DNA of 64,000 nucleotides. Source: Sorex araneus (Eukaryota; Chordata; Mammalia; Eulipotyphla; Soricidae). The notes beneath the pieces were generated by a model. That model did not search any database. It saw only the letters and a list, made by a program, of their open reading frames with translations, and was not told the origin of the DNA. Where the stretch lies: NCBI RefSeq assembly GCF_027595985.1, contig NC_073305.1, forward strand, positions 105,769,535 to 105,833,534. Direction: 5' to 3'. Positions 35,225 to 45,450 of this stretch are shown one piece after another. Within the stretch, counting starts at the first letter, position 1. Every line of letters begins with the position of its first letter. A program made the position numbers and the translations under genes.

Positions 35225-35690
35225 CTTATGCATGAGGCTTGGCTCAAGGGTGTGGAAAGTGGCCTGGAATGTGGCAGCAGTTGGGTAATAGAGGTTGGCT
35301 GCCGGGGCTGGGTTCGTTGGGGTGGGGAGGGCTCTCACCCACCCCTGTCTGGGGTGCCCCGAGTAGAAACAGTCTCTGGCACGGAGTCTGGTGGCATGGT
35401 TATGGGAACCTCAATTTATGCTCCCTTCCAGGACAAACAGCCGTGAGTTCTGGAGGGTGGCCAATGAGGAGATTATCTTGTGTCGGCAGGAGGTGGCTTA
35501 TGGGTGTGATCCCTGGGTCGCTGGTGTCTGGGGGAAGCAGGCAGAGGATCTCTGCTCCTGGGTCCCGTTGAGCCCAGAGTCCAAAATCACAAACTTGCGC
35601 ATTACCTGGGTTCTGCCTTCCACATGCTTAGGCCGAGCCTCAAGCATGAGCAAAGTCCCACCGAACCCAGGTAATATATACTTTATGAAT
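35225..35690. other. Unclassified GC-rich block
   Basis: About 450 bp of clearly higher GC with frames of 72-124 codons on the + strand in different phases. None is recognisable as a protein. The block ends near 'gaataaattacttta', and its sharp composition change suggests a repeat such as an L1 5' UTR or LTR, or a young insertion. It is unidentified. Confidence 0.35.
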
Positions 35691-35704
35691 AAATTACTTT
35701 ATGT

Positions 35705-35868
35705 TTTGCTTTTGTATGGGCCATATCCATACTTGGGTTACTCCTGGCCCTGCACTCAAGAATAACTCCTGGTAGTACTTGAGGTACCATATGGGATGTC
35801 AGGGATTGAACACAGGTTGACTGCTTGCAAGGCAAGTGCCCTACCTGCTGTACTATCACTCTGGTCCC
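35705..35868 (-). repeat. Old SOR-A-like SINE
   Basis: 'tgggttactcctggccctgcactcaagaataactcctgg', 'accatatgggatgtcagggattg' and 'tgctgtactatcactctggtccc'. Confidence 0.88.
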
Positions 35869-36221
35869 TACTTGGACAGCTTTTACATGAGAGTGTCACA
35901 TTACGATATTTTATCTGCTTGGAGTTTTCCCTTTGAACCTCCCTATCTAGCATAAGAATTTGGAGGCTTTGGTTGGATTTTAGAAGATGTGGTATAGTAC
36001 CATTTTTAGGAAGAGCTCAAGGGTTACATGTCCAGGCTCTTGAAAATCTTAAAGGCATTGTTGAAAGGGTGACTTGCCGGAGAACTGTACTTTGAGAACT
36101 CTTGTTTAAGCAGTTCCTAAGCAGTATCTGTCAAGGTGCCTATTATGCCGTGGCCATGATTTGTACCTTTTGTTTCTAAGACATTCTTTTTTTATACTGT
36201 TAGAATTTTTATTAATATACT

Positions 36222-36560
36222 AAAGGGTAATAGTACAGCAGGTAGAGTGTTTGCCTTGCACACGTCCAACCCGGGTTCAATTCTTCTGTTCCTCTCGGAT
36301 AGCTAGGCAAGCTACCAGAGAGTATTCTACCTGCATGGCAGAGCCTGGCAAGCTCCCATGGTGTATTCATATGCAAAAACCAGTAACAGTGATGGATCTC
36401 ATTTGCCTGACCCTGAAAAAGCTTCCAGTGTGGCACTATTGGGAAGGACAAGTAAAAAGACCTGCCAAAAACAGTAACAACAAGTCTCACAATGGAGACG
36501 TTACTGGTGCCCACTCAAGCAAAACAATGAACAACGGGAAGACAGTGCGACAATGTGACA
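36222..36560 (+). repeat. SOR-B long-form SINE, mosaic copy
   Basis: Head and body are normal to 'aaccagtaacagtgatgg'. The long-form module (TCTCATTTGCCTGACCCTGA ... ACTATTGGGAAGGACAAGTAAA) follows. The sequence then returns to CCAAAAACAGTAACAACAAG and the short-form ending, so the CAGTAACA block occurs twice. This looks like a recombinant between the long and short forms. Confidence 0.88.
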
Positions 36561-36577
36561 GATGTTATTAATAGGGC

Positions 36578-36612
36578 AAGTCCCTAATCTGCTGTACTAC
36601 TCTCTGGCCCCT
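36578..36612 (-). repeat. SOR-A head remnant
   Basis: 'gggcaagtccctaatctgctgtactactctctggcccc' is the antisense head of an old SOR-A-like SINE. Its body is missing. Confidence 0.6.
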
Positions 36613-36629
36613 CCACAACCATTAATGAT

Positions 36630-36742
36630 TTGGCTTCCTGTATACATCATTCCAACACCACAGTACTCTCCACCAGTGTGTCCTCCTGGCTCCATCATTG
36701 TTTTAGTGTTCCCCCTACGCCACCAGATTTCTTTCCCAGTGT
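36630..36742 (-). mobile_element. Possible L1 3' UTR fragment
   Basis: 'cattccaacaccacagtactctccaccagtgtgtcctcc' resembles the antisense L1 3' UTR seen at 13040 and 22890. Confidence 0.5.
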
Positions 36743-36745
36743 AAT

Positions 36746-36925
36746 TACTTTCCTTAGCTATTCTTTTGCTTGGATCATACCCAGGGATGTTTGGAGGCCA
36801 CTCCTTGCTCTGTATTGTCACTTCTTGGAGGGCTCTGGGAAGGCTGTGGGGTGCTGCGGATTATACCTGGGTTGCCACAAGCAAGTTAAGTGCCTTCCCC
36901 TCTTGCTATACATATCTCTGTCCCT
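36746..36925 (-). repeat. Old SOR-A-like SINE
   Basis: 'cttggatcatacccagggatgtttgg', 'tgtggggtgctgcggattatacctggg' and 'tatacatatctctgtccc' follow SOR-A order. Confidence 0.75.
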
Positions 36926-36974
36926 TAATGCTTTGCTTTTTTTTGGGGGCCTTATTTTTGAGCCACACAACATC

Positions 36975-37232
36975 TTATAGCTTAGTTCTTCCTCTTGGAG
37001 AGCGTGGCAAGCTACCGAGAGTTTCCTGCCTGCATGGGAGAGCCTGGCAAGCTCCCTGTGGTGTATTTATATGCCCAAACCAGTAACAATGATGGGTCTC
37101 ATTCCCCTGACCCTGAAAGAGCCTCCAATGCGGCACCATTGGGAAGGATGAGTAAAGAGAGACTTCTAAAATCTCAGGACTTGGACAAATGGAGACGTTA
37201 CTGAGACTGCTCAAGAAAATCGACAGTCAATG

Positions 37233-37233
<1 letters not shown>
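36975..37233 (+). repeat. SOR-B long-form SINE, head-truncated
   Basis: Starts inside the body (TTCCTCTTGGAGAGCGTGG), carries the complete long-form module (37089-37180), and ends at CAATGGGATGA, where it passes directly into a GAT repeat. Confidence 0.92.
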
Positions 37234-37279
<46 letters not shown>

Positions 37280-37284
37280 TTGAT
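37234..37284. repeat. (GAT)n microsatellite at SINE tail
   Basis: About 16 GAT units start exactly where a SOR-B tail would read GGGATGACAG. The microsatellite most simply arose by expansion of the tail's GATGA. Confidence 0.95.
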
Positions 37285-37399
37285 GTGAACTAATACTTCT
37301 AGACAATAAAAGTACATAATTTAGTTTGGGCATACTTAAAAGTTATATGAGGATTTTCAGTTGTGCAGGAATTGGCCCCCTTTACCCCATTAGTTCAAG

Positions 37400-38420
37400 G
37401 GTAAACCTGAATATTTCTCATATTTGACTTCCTATAGCACTTTATCTCTCTCTCCTTATGACTAAACATATCTTTCTGTAATTTAATTACACGTTCCATT
37501 TTATCAGTAGAATCTGTATAGTAATATTGTCTATCTCTTAAAACACCAGTATTATATGTTTCAAGTATCAAGAATTATACACTGACATTTGTATATACAC
37601 CTTATATCATCACCAAAATTCTGGTTTCTATTATCACCACATAGTTGATCCTCTACTCATTTTATTTGCCTTCCTTTCCCCTCTGTCATTTTGTTCCTAA
37701 AAATGTGATTTTTTAAAAAATCTTATACACCAATGAAATTGTTTAGTAATAGTTATTCTCTTTCTGACTTACTTCATTTAGCATAATAAACTTTCAACTC
37801 ACTCATGTAATTTGAAATGACATTTTATCTATTTTAATAGCTGAGATACATTCTTTTATGTATATACATACCACAGTTTCACTACCCATTCTTGTTTTAG
37901 CAGGTACTTAGATTATTTTTATATATTTTTTGTTTGTTTAGAATGCTACAGTGCACATAGGAAAAATTTCTGTTTATCTTTGGATTCTTTGAGTAACTAC
38001 CCAGAAGTGGAATAGGTGTAGTGTGTTAAATGTTTTTTTTTTTTTTTTTTGCTTTTTGGGTCACACCTGGCATTGCACAGGGGTTATTCCTGGCGGTGCT
38101 CAGGGGACCATATGGGATTCTGGGAATCGAACCTGGGTTGGCTGCATGCAAGGCAAACGCACTATTTGCTGTGCTATTGCTCCAGCTCCTATTGTATTAA
38201 ATTTTTTGAGAAGTATTCATACTATTTTTCTTAATTGATGCACCAATTTATATTTCCATAAACAACAGGGCAAGTATATAGTTCATCATTTCCTCAAATC
38301 CCCTTATTCTCACATGAGATCTTAATCAGTATGTTTATTAGACATGGGTAGAGTGCTTTTGGTATGAATGTGATTTTCACTATCCTTTCTTGTATTTTCT
38401 TTACTCAAGAAATATTTTGG
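37400..38420 (-). mobile_element. Ancient mammalian L1 3' region
   Basis: 'ctttctgacttacttcatttagcataat', 'tacataccacagtttcactacccattc', 'gaatgctacagtgcacatagg', 'taactacccagaagtggaat' and 'gatgcaccaatttatatttccataaacaacag' run in the order of the antisense 3' part of old L1 elements. A SOR-A interrupts it. Confidence 0.8.
38031..38190 (-). repeat. SOR-A SINE, internally deleted, nested in L1
   Basis: Long T tail, then 'gggtcacacctggcattgcacaggggttattcctggcggtgc'. It lacks the CTCTGCACTCAGG block, like the copies at 7925 and 9811. It splits the ancient L1. Confidence 0.93.
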
Positions 38421-39408
38421 TAAAAATTTTAGGATAAACTGTAGAAGCATATATTTAGAGAAAAAGAATCACTGAATGTAGGAAAGGATGTGTTACAATG
38501 TGAAATGTAGACATGACCATCAATTTAACCAACTAAATTCTCCTTCTGTCATTTCTCCTCCAACTCCATGTTCTTTCTATGGGAAATGGAAAAGACTTGC
38601 TAATGAGTGCTAAGGCTAAGCTGACCAGGCAGTGCTCTTTGACTGCATGAGGTTTATTGATACATTTATTCATTTAAGTAGAGTATATAACAAATGAGAG
38701 CTAGTCATCCTAATGGCATTGTGGGTATAATGCCTACTCTTTGGTCATTTTGGAAGGTTTTTCTGTTCTACTTCCAAACTCTGATGTGACCTTCTAGTGG
38801 AAGGAACACTAGACACACCTGCATGAAGTAACAAGCGCTTGTGGACACTGAGAGATTTGAAGTCAGTAGGTCATTTTGTCAGCAGAATCTAGGGAAAGCT
38901 CATCTGGAAGGGTTATAATACCAAGAAAGCAGACTTCTTATTTATTTGATTATTTATTAAATTCTGAAAGCATTTTATCAGGTTAAAATTGCTGAATATA
39001 TTTAACGGGCTCTTGTTTCAATCTTGTCACCCACCTGCCTCCTTTCCCAAGTTTTATTTATTTTTTGGTACTGATGGTATGTCTTAAAAGTTCAAGATGT
39101 CTCAGAATTGAGGACGTGAAGTCTGTAGGCTGGAGATTTTATCAACACCACAAATAATTTGTATAGAGCTCTTGGACTTAGCAAGCAGGCAGATGAGGGA
39201 GGGAATGACATTGAGTTCTCAGGAAGTAATAAAACCAAGATGTGATACAAAGAGATCACTGTCATTTGCCCCACAGTAGCTCCAAATACATAAAGAACCA
39301 CTTTGTGGATACAGGAACTGAGAAGACTAACTGATGCCAGCATCAACCCAAAGAGGAGAAACCACAGGAACACATAAATATATAAATTACTTATATGTAT
39401 TTTTATTT
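38421..39408. other. Unique sequence
   Basis: No exon recognised. A minus-strand frame reaching 39092 reads out of the neighbouring SINE into this stretch and is not a gene. Confidence 0.45.
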
Positions 39409-39409
39409 T

Positions 39410-39661
39410 GGGCTGGAGTGATAGCAAAGTAGGGAGGGTGTTTACCTTGCACACATCTGACCTGGGTTTCGATTCTTCTGTCCCTCTTGGAGAGCCCAGG
39501 AAGCTACCGAGAGTATTCCACCTGCATGGCAGAGCCTGGCAAGCTCCCCCTGGCATATTCATATTTGATATGCCAAAGATAGTAACAACAAATCTCACAA
39601 TGGAGACGTTACTGGTGCCTGCTAGAGCAATGAACAACAGGAGGACAGTGTTACAGTGCTA
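39410..39661 (+). repeat. SOR-B SINE
   Basis: Full head and body. A small local duplication near 'catattcatatttgatatgcc' and a short deletion before 'gcaatgaacaac' mark it as older. It ends in GTTACAGTGCTATTG. Confidence 0.93.
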
Positions 39662-40215
39662 TTGTTACAAACTATATACTATAATTGGAGATTATGTATA
39701 TATATAAAACTGAAGAAAATTAAATCAGACTTTCTTATTACATAATGAATTGTATTGATAATATTTTGGTGACTGGGTCTAGGAGGTTTATTTCCTTTTC
39801 TTCACTTTCCTCATGCCCATTTCAGTCTATAGATCTATCATCAGCCACTGTAGATTTTGACTCCATTCCCTTAAACTTTGAGTTTCACAGCATTTACTGT
39901 TTTATGGTTTTTTTTGCTACAGTTAATATCATATGGGAAACAATTCCTCATGCTTTAAATATAACAAAATCATTTTAAATTCAATTGTGTACTATGTCAC
40001 AATTTAATTAACGAATCTGTTGCTAGATGCAATTGATTACAAGCTGGTGCCAGGTTTTGTTTTTATTCAGTGATTATAAGTATTCCTGAATTTATCTGTG
40101 TCATAGAATCTTAGGTATAGTTCTGGTTATTTCCTTGATATAAAATTACAGAACTTTTATTGCTGGGCCAAAGATGGGTACATATTTTGAGAATGACAAA
40201 TGTTAGAAAAAATAC
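39662..40215. other. Unique AT-rich sequence
   Basis: Nothing recognised with confidence. Parts of 39840-40190 vaguely resemble old L1 3' sequence. Confidence 0.4.
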
Positions 40216-40217
40216 TT

Positions 40218-40392
40218 TCCTGGGGCTGCAGCAATACTAGAGCAGGTAAGGTACTTGCCTTGCAAATGGCTGACCTGGGTTTCATTCCTAGCACCCCAGA
40301 TAGTCCCTGAGCCCACCAGGGATAATGCCTGAGCACACAGCCAAGAATAATCTTTGAACACCAACAGGTATGAACCCAAAACCAACCAAACC
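40218..40392 (+). repeat. Old SOR-A-like SINE
   Basis: 'ggggctgcagcaatactagagcagg', 'cttgccttgcaaatggctgacctgggtttcattcc' and 'agcaccccagatagtccctgagc' form a complete, diverged copy. Confidence 0.88.
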
Positions 40393-40639
40393 TTTTTTCC
40401 TTAATGGTTACATAAAATTAAACTTTTACCAGACTGTTACAGGAGTAATCTGGTAAAAAGAGAAATATTTATACCATCTGAAGAGAAACCAGAATACTAC
40501 AGGAGTGACCTGGGATTCATTGCTTTATAGGATCCTCATTATATTGGAGATAAATTAGCTTTAGAATTGGAAATATAGTTCAGAGTAATTTGACATTTAA
40601 AAGTAAAGTTCAATCCATATTTTCACATTTACTCTCACC

Positions 40640-40990
40640 AATTAAAAATGATTAAAAAGCTGTATGCACACCTATGTTTGTTGTAAACCTTATTACAGTA
40701 GTTAGGATATGGAAACAAACTATATGTTTATCAATGGATGAGTGGATTAAAAATTGTGGTATGTATATACAATGGAAGACTATGCAGCCATAAGAAAGAA
40801 AATACTTGGATGGAATTGAAGGGTATCAGGTTAAGTGAAATAAGTCAGAGGCAGAAGGACAAATACCAGATGATCTTACTAATATATAGAGAAACAGATA
40901 AATTGTATGGAGAGTTCTGATTAGAAATAGAGTGAGTTTTTCAAATCTCTCGGTTAATACAGAAAGCACATTTATAGAAATAAGGTATGA
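40640..40990 (+). mobile_element. Ancient L1 fragment
   Basis: 'tatggaaacaaactatatgtttatcaatggatgagtgg', 'tatacaatggaagactatgcagccataag' and 'ggttaagtgaaataagtcagagg' are the well-known sense L1 3' region. Confidence 0.85.
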
Positions 40991-41119
40991 AATTAAGTGG
41001 TCAAAAAATAAGGCTTTTCAAGGTTAAGAAGGAAAAGAAGCAATATATGTCTAAGAATTTGATATAATTCATCATATAAATAATTGAAAGAAAATATTAC
41101 ATCCAAATTTTCCACCCAA

Positions 41120-41197
41120 AAAAAATTTGGGAATTGAACCTGGGTCAGCCACTTGTAAGGCAAATTTTCTGACACTGTGCCATCTCTCCAGGCCCCT
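41120..41197 (-). repeat. SOR-A-like head fragment
   Basis: 'gggaattgaacctgggtcagccacttgtaaggcaaattttctgacactgtgccatctctccaggcccc' is an antisense head. The body is absent. Confidence 0.75.
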
Positions 41198-42163
41198 TTT
41201 ATCCCCCAATTGAATTTTAATATGGATAATGAAGGTGGGAGATAAAGGGCAGATAGACTGACCAAATATGATGCTTGCAGAACAACAGCTTTTGCATACT
41301 TTGCTTTAAAGAGAATCCCGGGGTCATAGGGAGTATGACAGCTTTTACTGTGTCCCTGTGGGGGAGTTTGCCACTGTAAGGATTGTTCCCAAATGCAAAG
41401 AAAAAAAAAAGCCTATTTGAGCTAATGCTGTGCTCTAAAAAGACTGTTACACTTTATATTTTCTGCTATTAAGAATTCAAAGACACTAAATACTTTCTTG
41501 GGGAACATTAACTGTTCATTTTAATTATTTACTATAATTACCTGAGCATAAATTGAATTTTAAAAAGGCTTCTGGAAAGTTACTACTGATCATTTCTGAG
41601 TTAAACAGATTATTTTTAGGAAGTTTGTCTTTTTCCATGAAATTTAGAAGAAATAAAAACATCTTTACCTTGTAAATGACACTTTGACTATAGGGATGAA
41701 ACTCTAAAATAAAAATGGCATATTTTGAACAAATATTTAAACAATACCATGTACACATTCCCTCTCGGTCTTTCTGCCATGCATATACTCTGTCTCTTTC
41801 TCTTTGTAAAATATGAGGAAGCAATTTTAAAAGCCCAGTTCTGTTTTTTGAGTGTATTTTTGAGTGTTATTTATACAATTAGAAACATACTGTAAGACTT
41901 TCTGTTAGCAATAGTTTTTATTTGAGATATAATTCTAATGAAGACAATTTAATTAACAAAGGACTTTATAATTAAGTATTTTTATATTCTGTCGACTAAC
42001 ATGTACTATGGTTTTAGACAGTATACAAATATTTAAAACAAAATATTAATCAAGTTATTTCATTTAGTTTGGTGTCTCTTAAGGATGACGTGGTGTGTTT
42101 TAATTTTCCAGAGAGTTTTCTCCTCTTATGCTAATAAAGCGTCCCCCTCCTTTTTTTAAAACT
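41198..42163. other. Unique AT-rich sequence
   Basis: Nothing recognised. Chance frames only. Confidence 0.5.
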
Positions 42164-42173
42164 AGATTTGTGT

Positions 42174-42416
42174 TAGGGCTGGAGTGATAGCACAGCGGTT
42201 GGGCTTTCGCCTTTCACCCTGCCAACCCGAGTTTGATTCTTCCACCCCTCTCGGAGATCCCGGCAAGCTACCGAGAGTATCGAGCCCTTGCGGCAGAGCC
42301 TGGCAAGCTACCCATGCGTATTGGATATGCCAAAAACAGTAACAATAAGTCTCACAATGAGAGACGTTACTGGTGCCCGCTCAAACAAATCGATGAGCAA
42401 CGGGATGACAGTGGAC
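42174..42416 (+). repeat. SOR-B SINE
   Basis: Complete copy with a perfect 10-bp duplication AGATTTGTGT (42164-42173 and 42417-42426). Its tail is only GATGACAGTGGAC, so SOR-B can insert with a very short tail. Confidence 0.95.
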
Positions 42417-42426
42417 AGATTTGTGT

Positions 42427-42745
42427 CATTCAAAAGTTAATGCCATCATTTTCTGACAAACCCTTTAAAATGGTTTACTTGTTATTACCCTGTCTGTTAC
42501 TGTTGTTGCTGTATTTTAGTCAGTTCTGTTATATATGATAATAGGAAACTTTACTTCTTTAGGTTAGACTACTCCTATGTCCCTGTTCTGTATATTGGAT
42601 GTTTCCAGAACCAGTAAGAGGGGGAGAGCCCAAAGGTCCTGTCTCTGAAGTAGTAAACGGAAGATGAAGCAGTTGAGAGAAATGGTTACTGGGAAAGTTC
42701 AAATAAGTGGAGATATAATCCACTTTACTTGTTCATGTAAACAGT
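42427..42745. other. Unique sequence
   Basis: Nothing recognised. Confidence 0.45.
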
Positions 42746-42751
42746 GTCTGG

Positions 42752-42870
42752 TCATGGGACCAGAGAGATAATATAGCAGTGAAGTGATTGCCCTGCACAT
42801 AGCTGACAATGGCTTGATCCCTGACATGACATATGGTTTCCCAAGCACTGCCCTTTGTGGCCCCCAAACC
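42752..42870 (+). repeat. Old SOR-A-like SINE, 3'-truncated
   Basis: 'gggaccagagagataatatagcag', 'ttgccctgcacatagctgac' and 'catgacatatggtttcccaagcactgcc' follow SOR-A order. Confidence 0.75.
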
Positions 42871-43380
42871 AAAACAAATAGTACCGTATAATTGGTGTAT
42901 TCTGTAGGCATGTCAAAAAAGACAGTTGTCCCTTGCTTTTGAACTCTGTTCATTGTTGTCGTTGCAGTGTTGGATGTCATGCTCGTCGCAGTGCTGGGTT
43001 TGCACATTTTGTTATGGTACTGTGTCAGAAATCTATTCTTTAACATTTCCCCCAATTTCTCCTTGATAGATGTTCACTGCAGAAAATGAGGAAAATTTAC
43101 AAAAGTGAGAATAAGAAAATAAAAAGGAATGATAACTATAGTAGAGATATATTTTATTTAGTTTTTTATATTTTCTGATTTTACATTTTTATTGTCATCT
43201 TACACTACATAAAATTTCACGACCCTTTCTTTATCAGCATGCCATTACCACATTACTGTGCTGATACCAGAAATATAAATAAAACTCAGAAAACCAAGTT
43301 TTAGCATATATGTAGCATTCTGTTTATAGTAATTTGTTATTTGCTTGAATACTTTTTGTTTTTTCCAAGTTTCAATCTTA
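42871..43380. other. Unique sequence
   Basis: No exon or repeat recognised. Confidence 0.45.
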
Positions 43381-43385
43381 CAAAG

Positions 43386-43830
43386 GACTGGAGCGATAGC
43401 ACAGCAGGTAGGGCATTTGCCTTGCATGCAGCCAACCCATATTGGATTCCTCCGCCCCTCTTGGAGAGCCCAGCAAGCTACGGAGGGTATCCCGCCCACA
43501 CGACAAAGCCTGGCAAGCTACCCGTGGTGTATTCGGTATGCCAAAAATAGTAACAATAAGGGGCTGGAGCGATAGCACAGCGGGTAGGGCGTTTGCCTTG
43601 CACGCGGCCGACCCGGGTTCTAATCCCAGCATCCCATATGGTCCCCTGAGCACCGCCAGGGGTAATTCCTGAGTGAAGAGCCAGGAATAACCCCTGTGCA
43701 TCGTCGGGTGTGACCCAAAAACCAAAAAAAAAAAAAAAGTAACAATAAGTCTCAAAATAGAGACTTTACTGGTGCCTGCTCAAACAAATCGATGAACAAT
43801 GGGATGACAGTGACAGACAGTACTACAGTC
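43386..43830 (+). repeat. SOR-B SINE split by SOR-A
   Basis: The first part runs to 43560 and ends AGTAACAATAAG. The second part resumes at 43738 with the same 12 bases and ends GACAGTGACAG. The insertion point is in the middle of the SOR-B body. Confidence 0.96.
43561..43737 (+). repeat. SOR-A SINE nested in SOR-B
   Basis: Near-consensus with intact A and B boxes and a pure A tail. AGTAACAATAAG is perfectly duplicated at 43549-43560 and 43738-43749. One of the youngest insertions in the window. Confidence 0.97.
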
Positions 43831-43904
43831 TTAGAAATAATTCTGTGATGAACATACTGGATATACATGTTTATGCTGAGAACTGATCTTTAGTAGAGAT
43901 TTTA

Positions 43905-44062
43905 CCGCTGTGGAGGGATGGTGTGGAAGATGGAAAGGTGGGCTCTGGGACAGAGGTTGAAGGAAGTGGATACTGGTGGAGGGTGTGGTACTGGATGTGC
44001 TATGCATGAAACCCTACCACTAACATATTGTAAAGCAATGTATGTATATGTATGTATGTAAA
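43905..44062 (+). mobile_element. Degenerate L1 3' UTR and TATG repeat
   Basis: 'gaagtggatactggtggagggtgtgg' and 'aacatattgtaaagcaatg' resemble an L1 3' end. A short TATG repeat follows. Confidence 0.5.
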
Positions 44063-45174
44063 TGTGAAAGTATGTAAGCATATATTTGTAAAAACACCCC
44101 AGCATTATTTCACCTTTTAGTATGTGCATTTTCAGTATGAAGTTACAGTTAACAGAAAGGAGAGATTTTAGATGGTAGTGTATTAGCTATTCTTTGAAGG
44201 ATCTTTAGCTAGGGCCATGGCTGCTTTAAGAAAGTACATGGGCCATTGGGGATAATTTATGAACAGAAATGTGAAAGGAGTAACTTGGCTTGTTTGTATT
44301 TGACTGCCGGAGTGTAAGCCAGACACAATGGGGTGTTTTGAGAAACAAAAGAAGATAAATGTGAAGTGTGGGTTGAAGAATTTGAAATACTGGGATAGGT
44401 GTGATACTGAAAATGAGAATTAAATTTCTTTTTTTTTTTACTTTTGACTGTTAATTTCTTGGTAATATTTTATGTCCAAACACAGTAATAATTATGCTTC
44501 AGTGGTGGTAATGATAATAACCAACAAATGCAGCAGTTGGTTCCTTTGTCCTCTTAAGTACATTCATATCATCAGTCTGTGCTGCAGTGTTGAGTGTTGG
44601 TTAGGAAAAATATGCTCATGATGGTGTTAGCAGATTCAGACCGGGCACACAGCATATGTGATCTTACTGGTTTGAAGATTGCAGTCTGTATAAGTTGGAG
44701 AGGCCTGGCCAGAGGCAGGGATAATATATGATAGGTCCATTGAAGAAGTCAGGTTGCTGGAGCTGGCAAAAGGCTTATATTAAAATGAATAATTTCATTT
44801 AGTTCTAGTTACATAGTAGACTCTTCAAAGAATGAAAAGCTCAGTTCTATCCTAAATGTGCTGAGTTAGAATTTTGGGGGAATGTGACTAAAGTATAGAT
44901 ATTTTAAAAGTTCCCTCACAGATTTTGATGTCTGTGGATAAAAACCACACTTTCCCCCCAAAGAATTTGCCAAATTGATTTGCCCTATTATTTTGAGTCT
45001 TAAAACTCTAAAGATGTATTTTTATGAATATTTGCAGTACTGTTTTAGTTCCTGAGAATTTTTTAAAAATTACGTTACTGGTTTAAAGTTGTATTGTAAA
45101 GTTATTAATTAGTGTTACTGTACAAGATCAATTTTGAGCAAATAAAGTACTCTGCATAAATTATAGTCTCTGAG
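44063..45174. other. Intron sequence upstream of the MEI4 exon
   Basis: No SINE recognised within 1.1 kb of the exon. No additional exon seen. Confidence 0.5.
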
Positions 45175-45198
45175 ATACTTTTTTTTTTTTAACGACAG
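45175..45198 (+). promoter_or_regulatory. MEI4: 3' splice acceptor of the MEI4 exon
   Basis: A run of pyrimidines (13 T after AC) is followed by AACGACAG and then exon sequence from 45199. This is a good U2-type acceptor and implies an upstream exon outside or earlier in the window. Confidence 0.8.
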
Positions 45199-45212
45199 GG
45201 ACAAAAGCCAGG

Positions 45213-45444
45213 ATGGATGATCAAGCATGGTATTTGAGAACCTCAAAGCTGGCTCTGGCCTTGGCAATTATCCACTCAAAACCAGCAAACAAAAGCAGCA
45301 GAGAATACACAGAGGACCTTGCAAGGATGGGGTCTGGATTAGAATCGATGTGGAGATCAAAAGTTGAAGCCTTGGAAACTGAAGTTCTGCAATTGCGCCA
45401 AAAACTTCTTCTGCGTAGGATTTATTCAGAATCAGTAAAGGGAG
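45213..45444 (+). CDS. MEI4: MEI4 N-terminal coding exon
   Basis: This exon encodes the first 77 codons plus one base of MEI4, a germ-cell protein of chromosome axes. With REC114 and IHO1 it is needed for SPO11/TOPOVIBL to make meiotic double-strand breaks. The frame starts with M-D-D-Q-A-W followed by YLRTSKLALALAII (residues 7-20), the hallmark MEI4 N-terminus. SSREYTE lies at 28-34. A heptad-like, Leu-rich helix WRSKVEALETEVLQLRQKLL occupies 47-66. In mouse the first 40 or so residues bind the REC114 C-terminus, so this exon carries that interface. The ATG has a strong context (A at -3, G at +4). The frame stays open to 45536, but AG|GTAAGT at 45444/45445 is a near-perfect donor and similarity ends there, so the exon ends at 45444 in phase 1. 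Residues 38-46 look less conserved than their surroundings. The rest of MEI4 (about 300 residues) is not in the window. Confidence 0.93.
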
Positions 45445-45450
45445 GTAAGT
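45443..45450 (+). promoter_or_regulatory. MEI4: 5' splice donor of the MEI4 exon
   Basis: AG|GTAAGT, with GT at 45445-45446, matches the U1 consensus almost fully. It sets the exon end inside a frame that otherwise runs on into the intron. Confidence 0.92.

Noticed and set aside
39092-39637. 181-codon open frame on the minus strand, the longest in the window
   Set aside because: Its N-terminal third is antisense SOR-B SINE and the rest is unique DNA with no recognisable domain or splice context. A chance frame.
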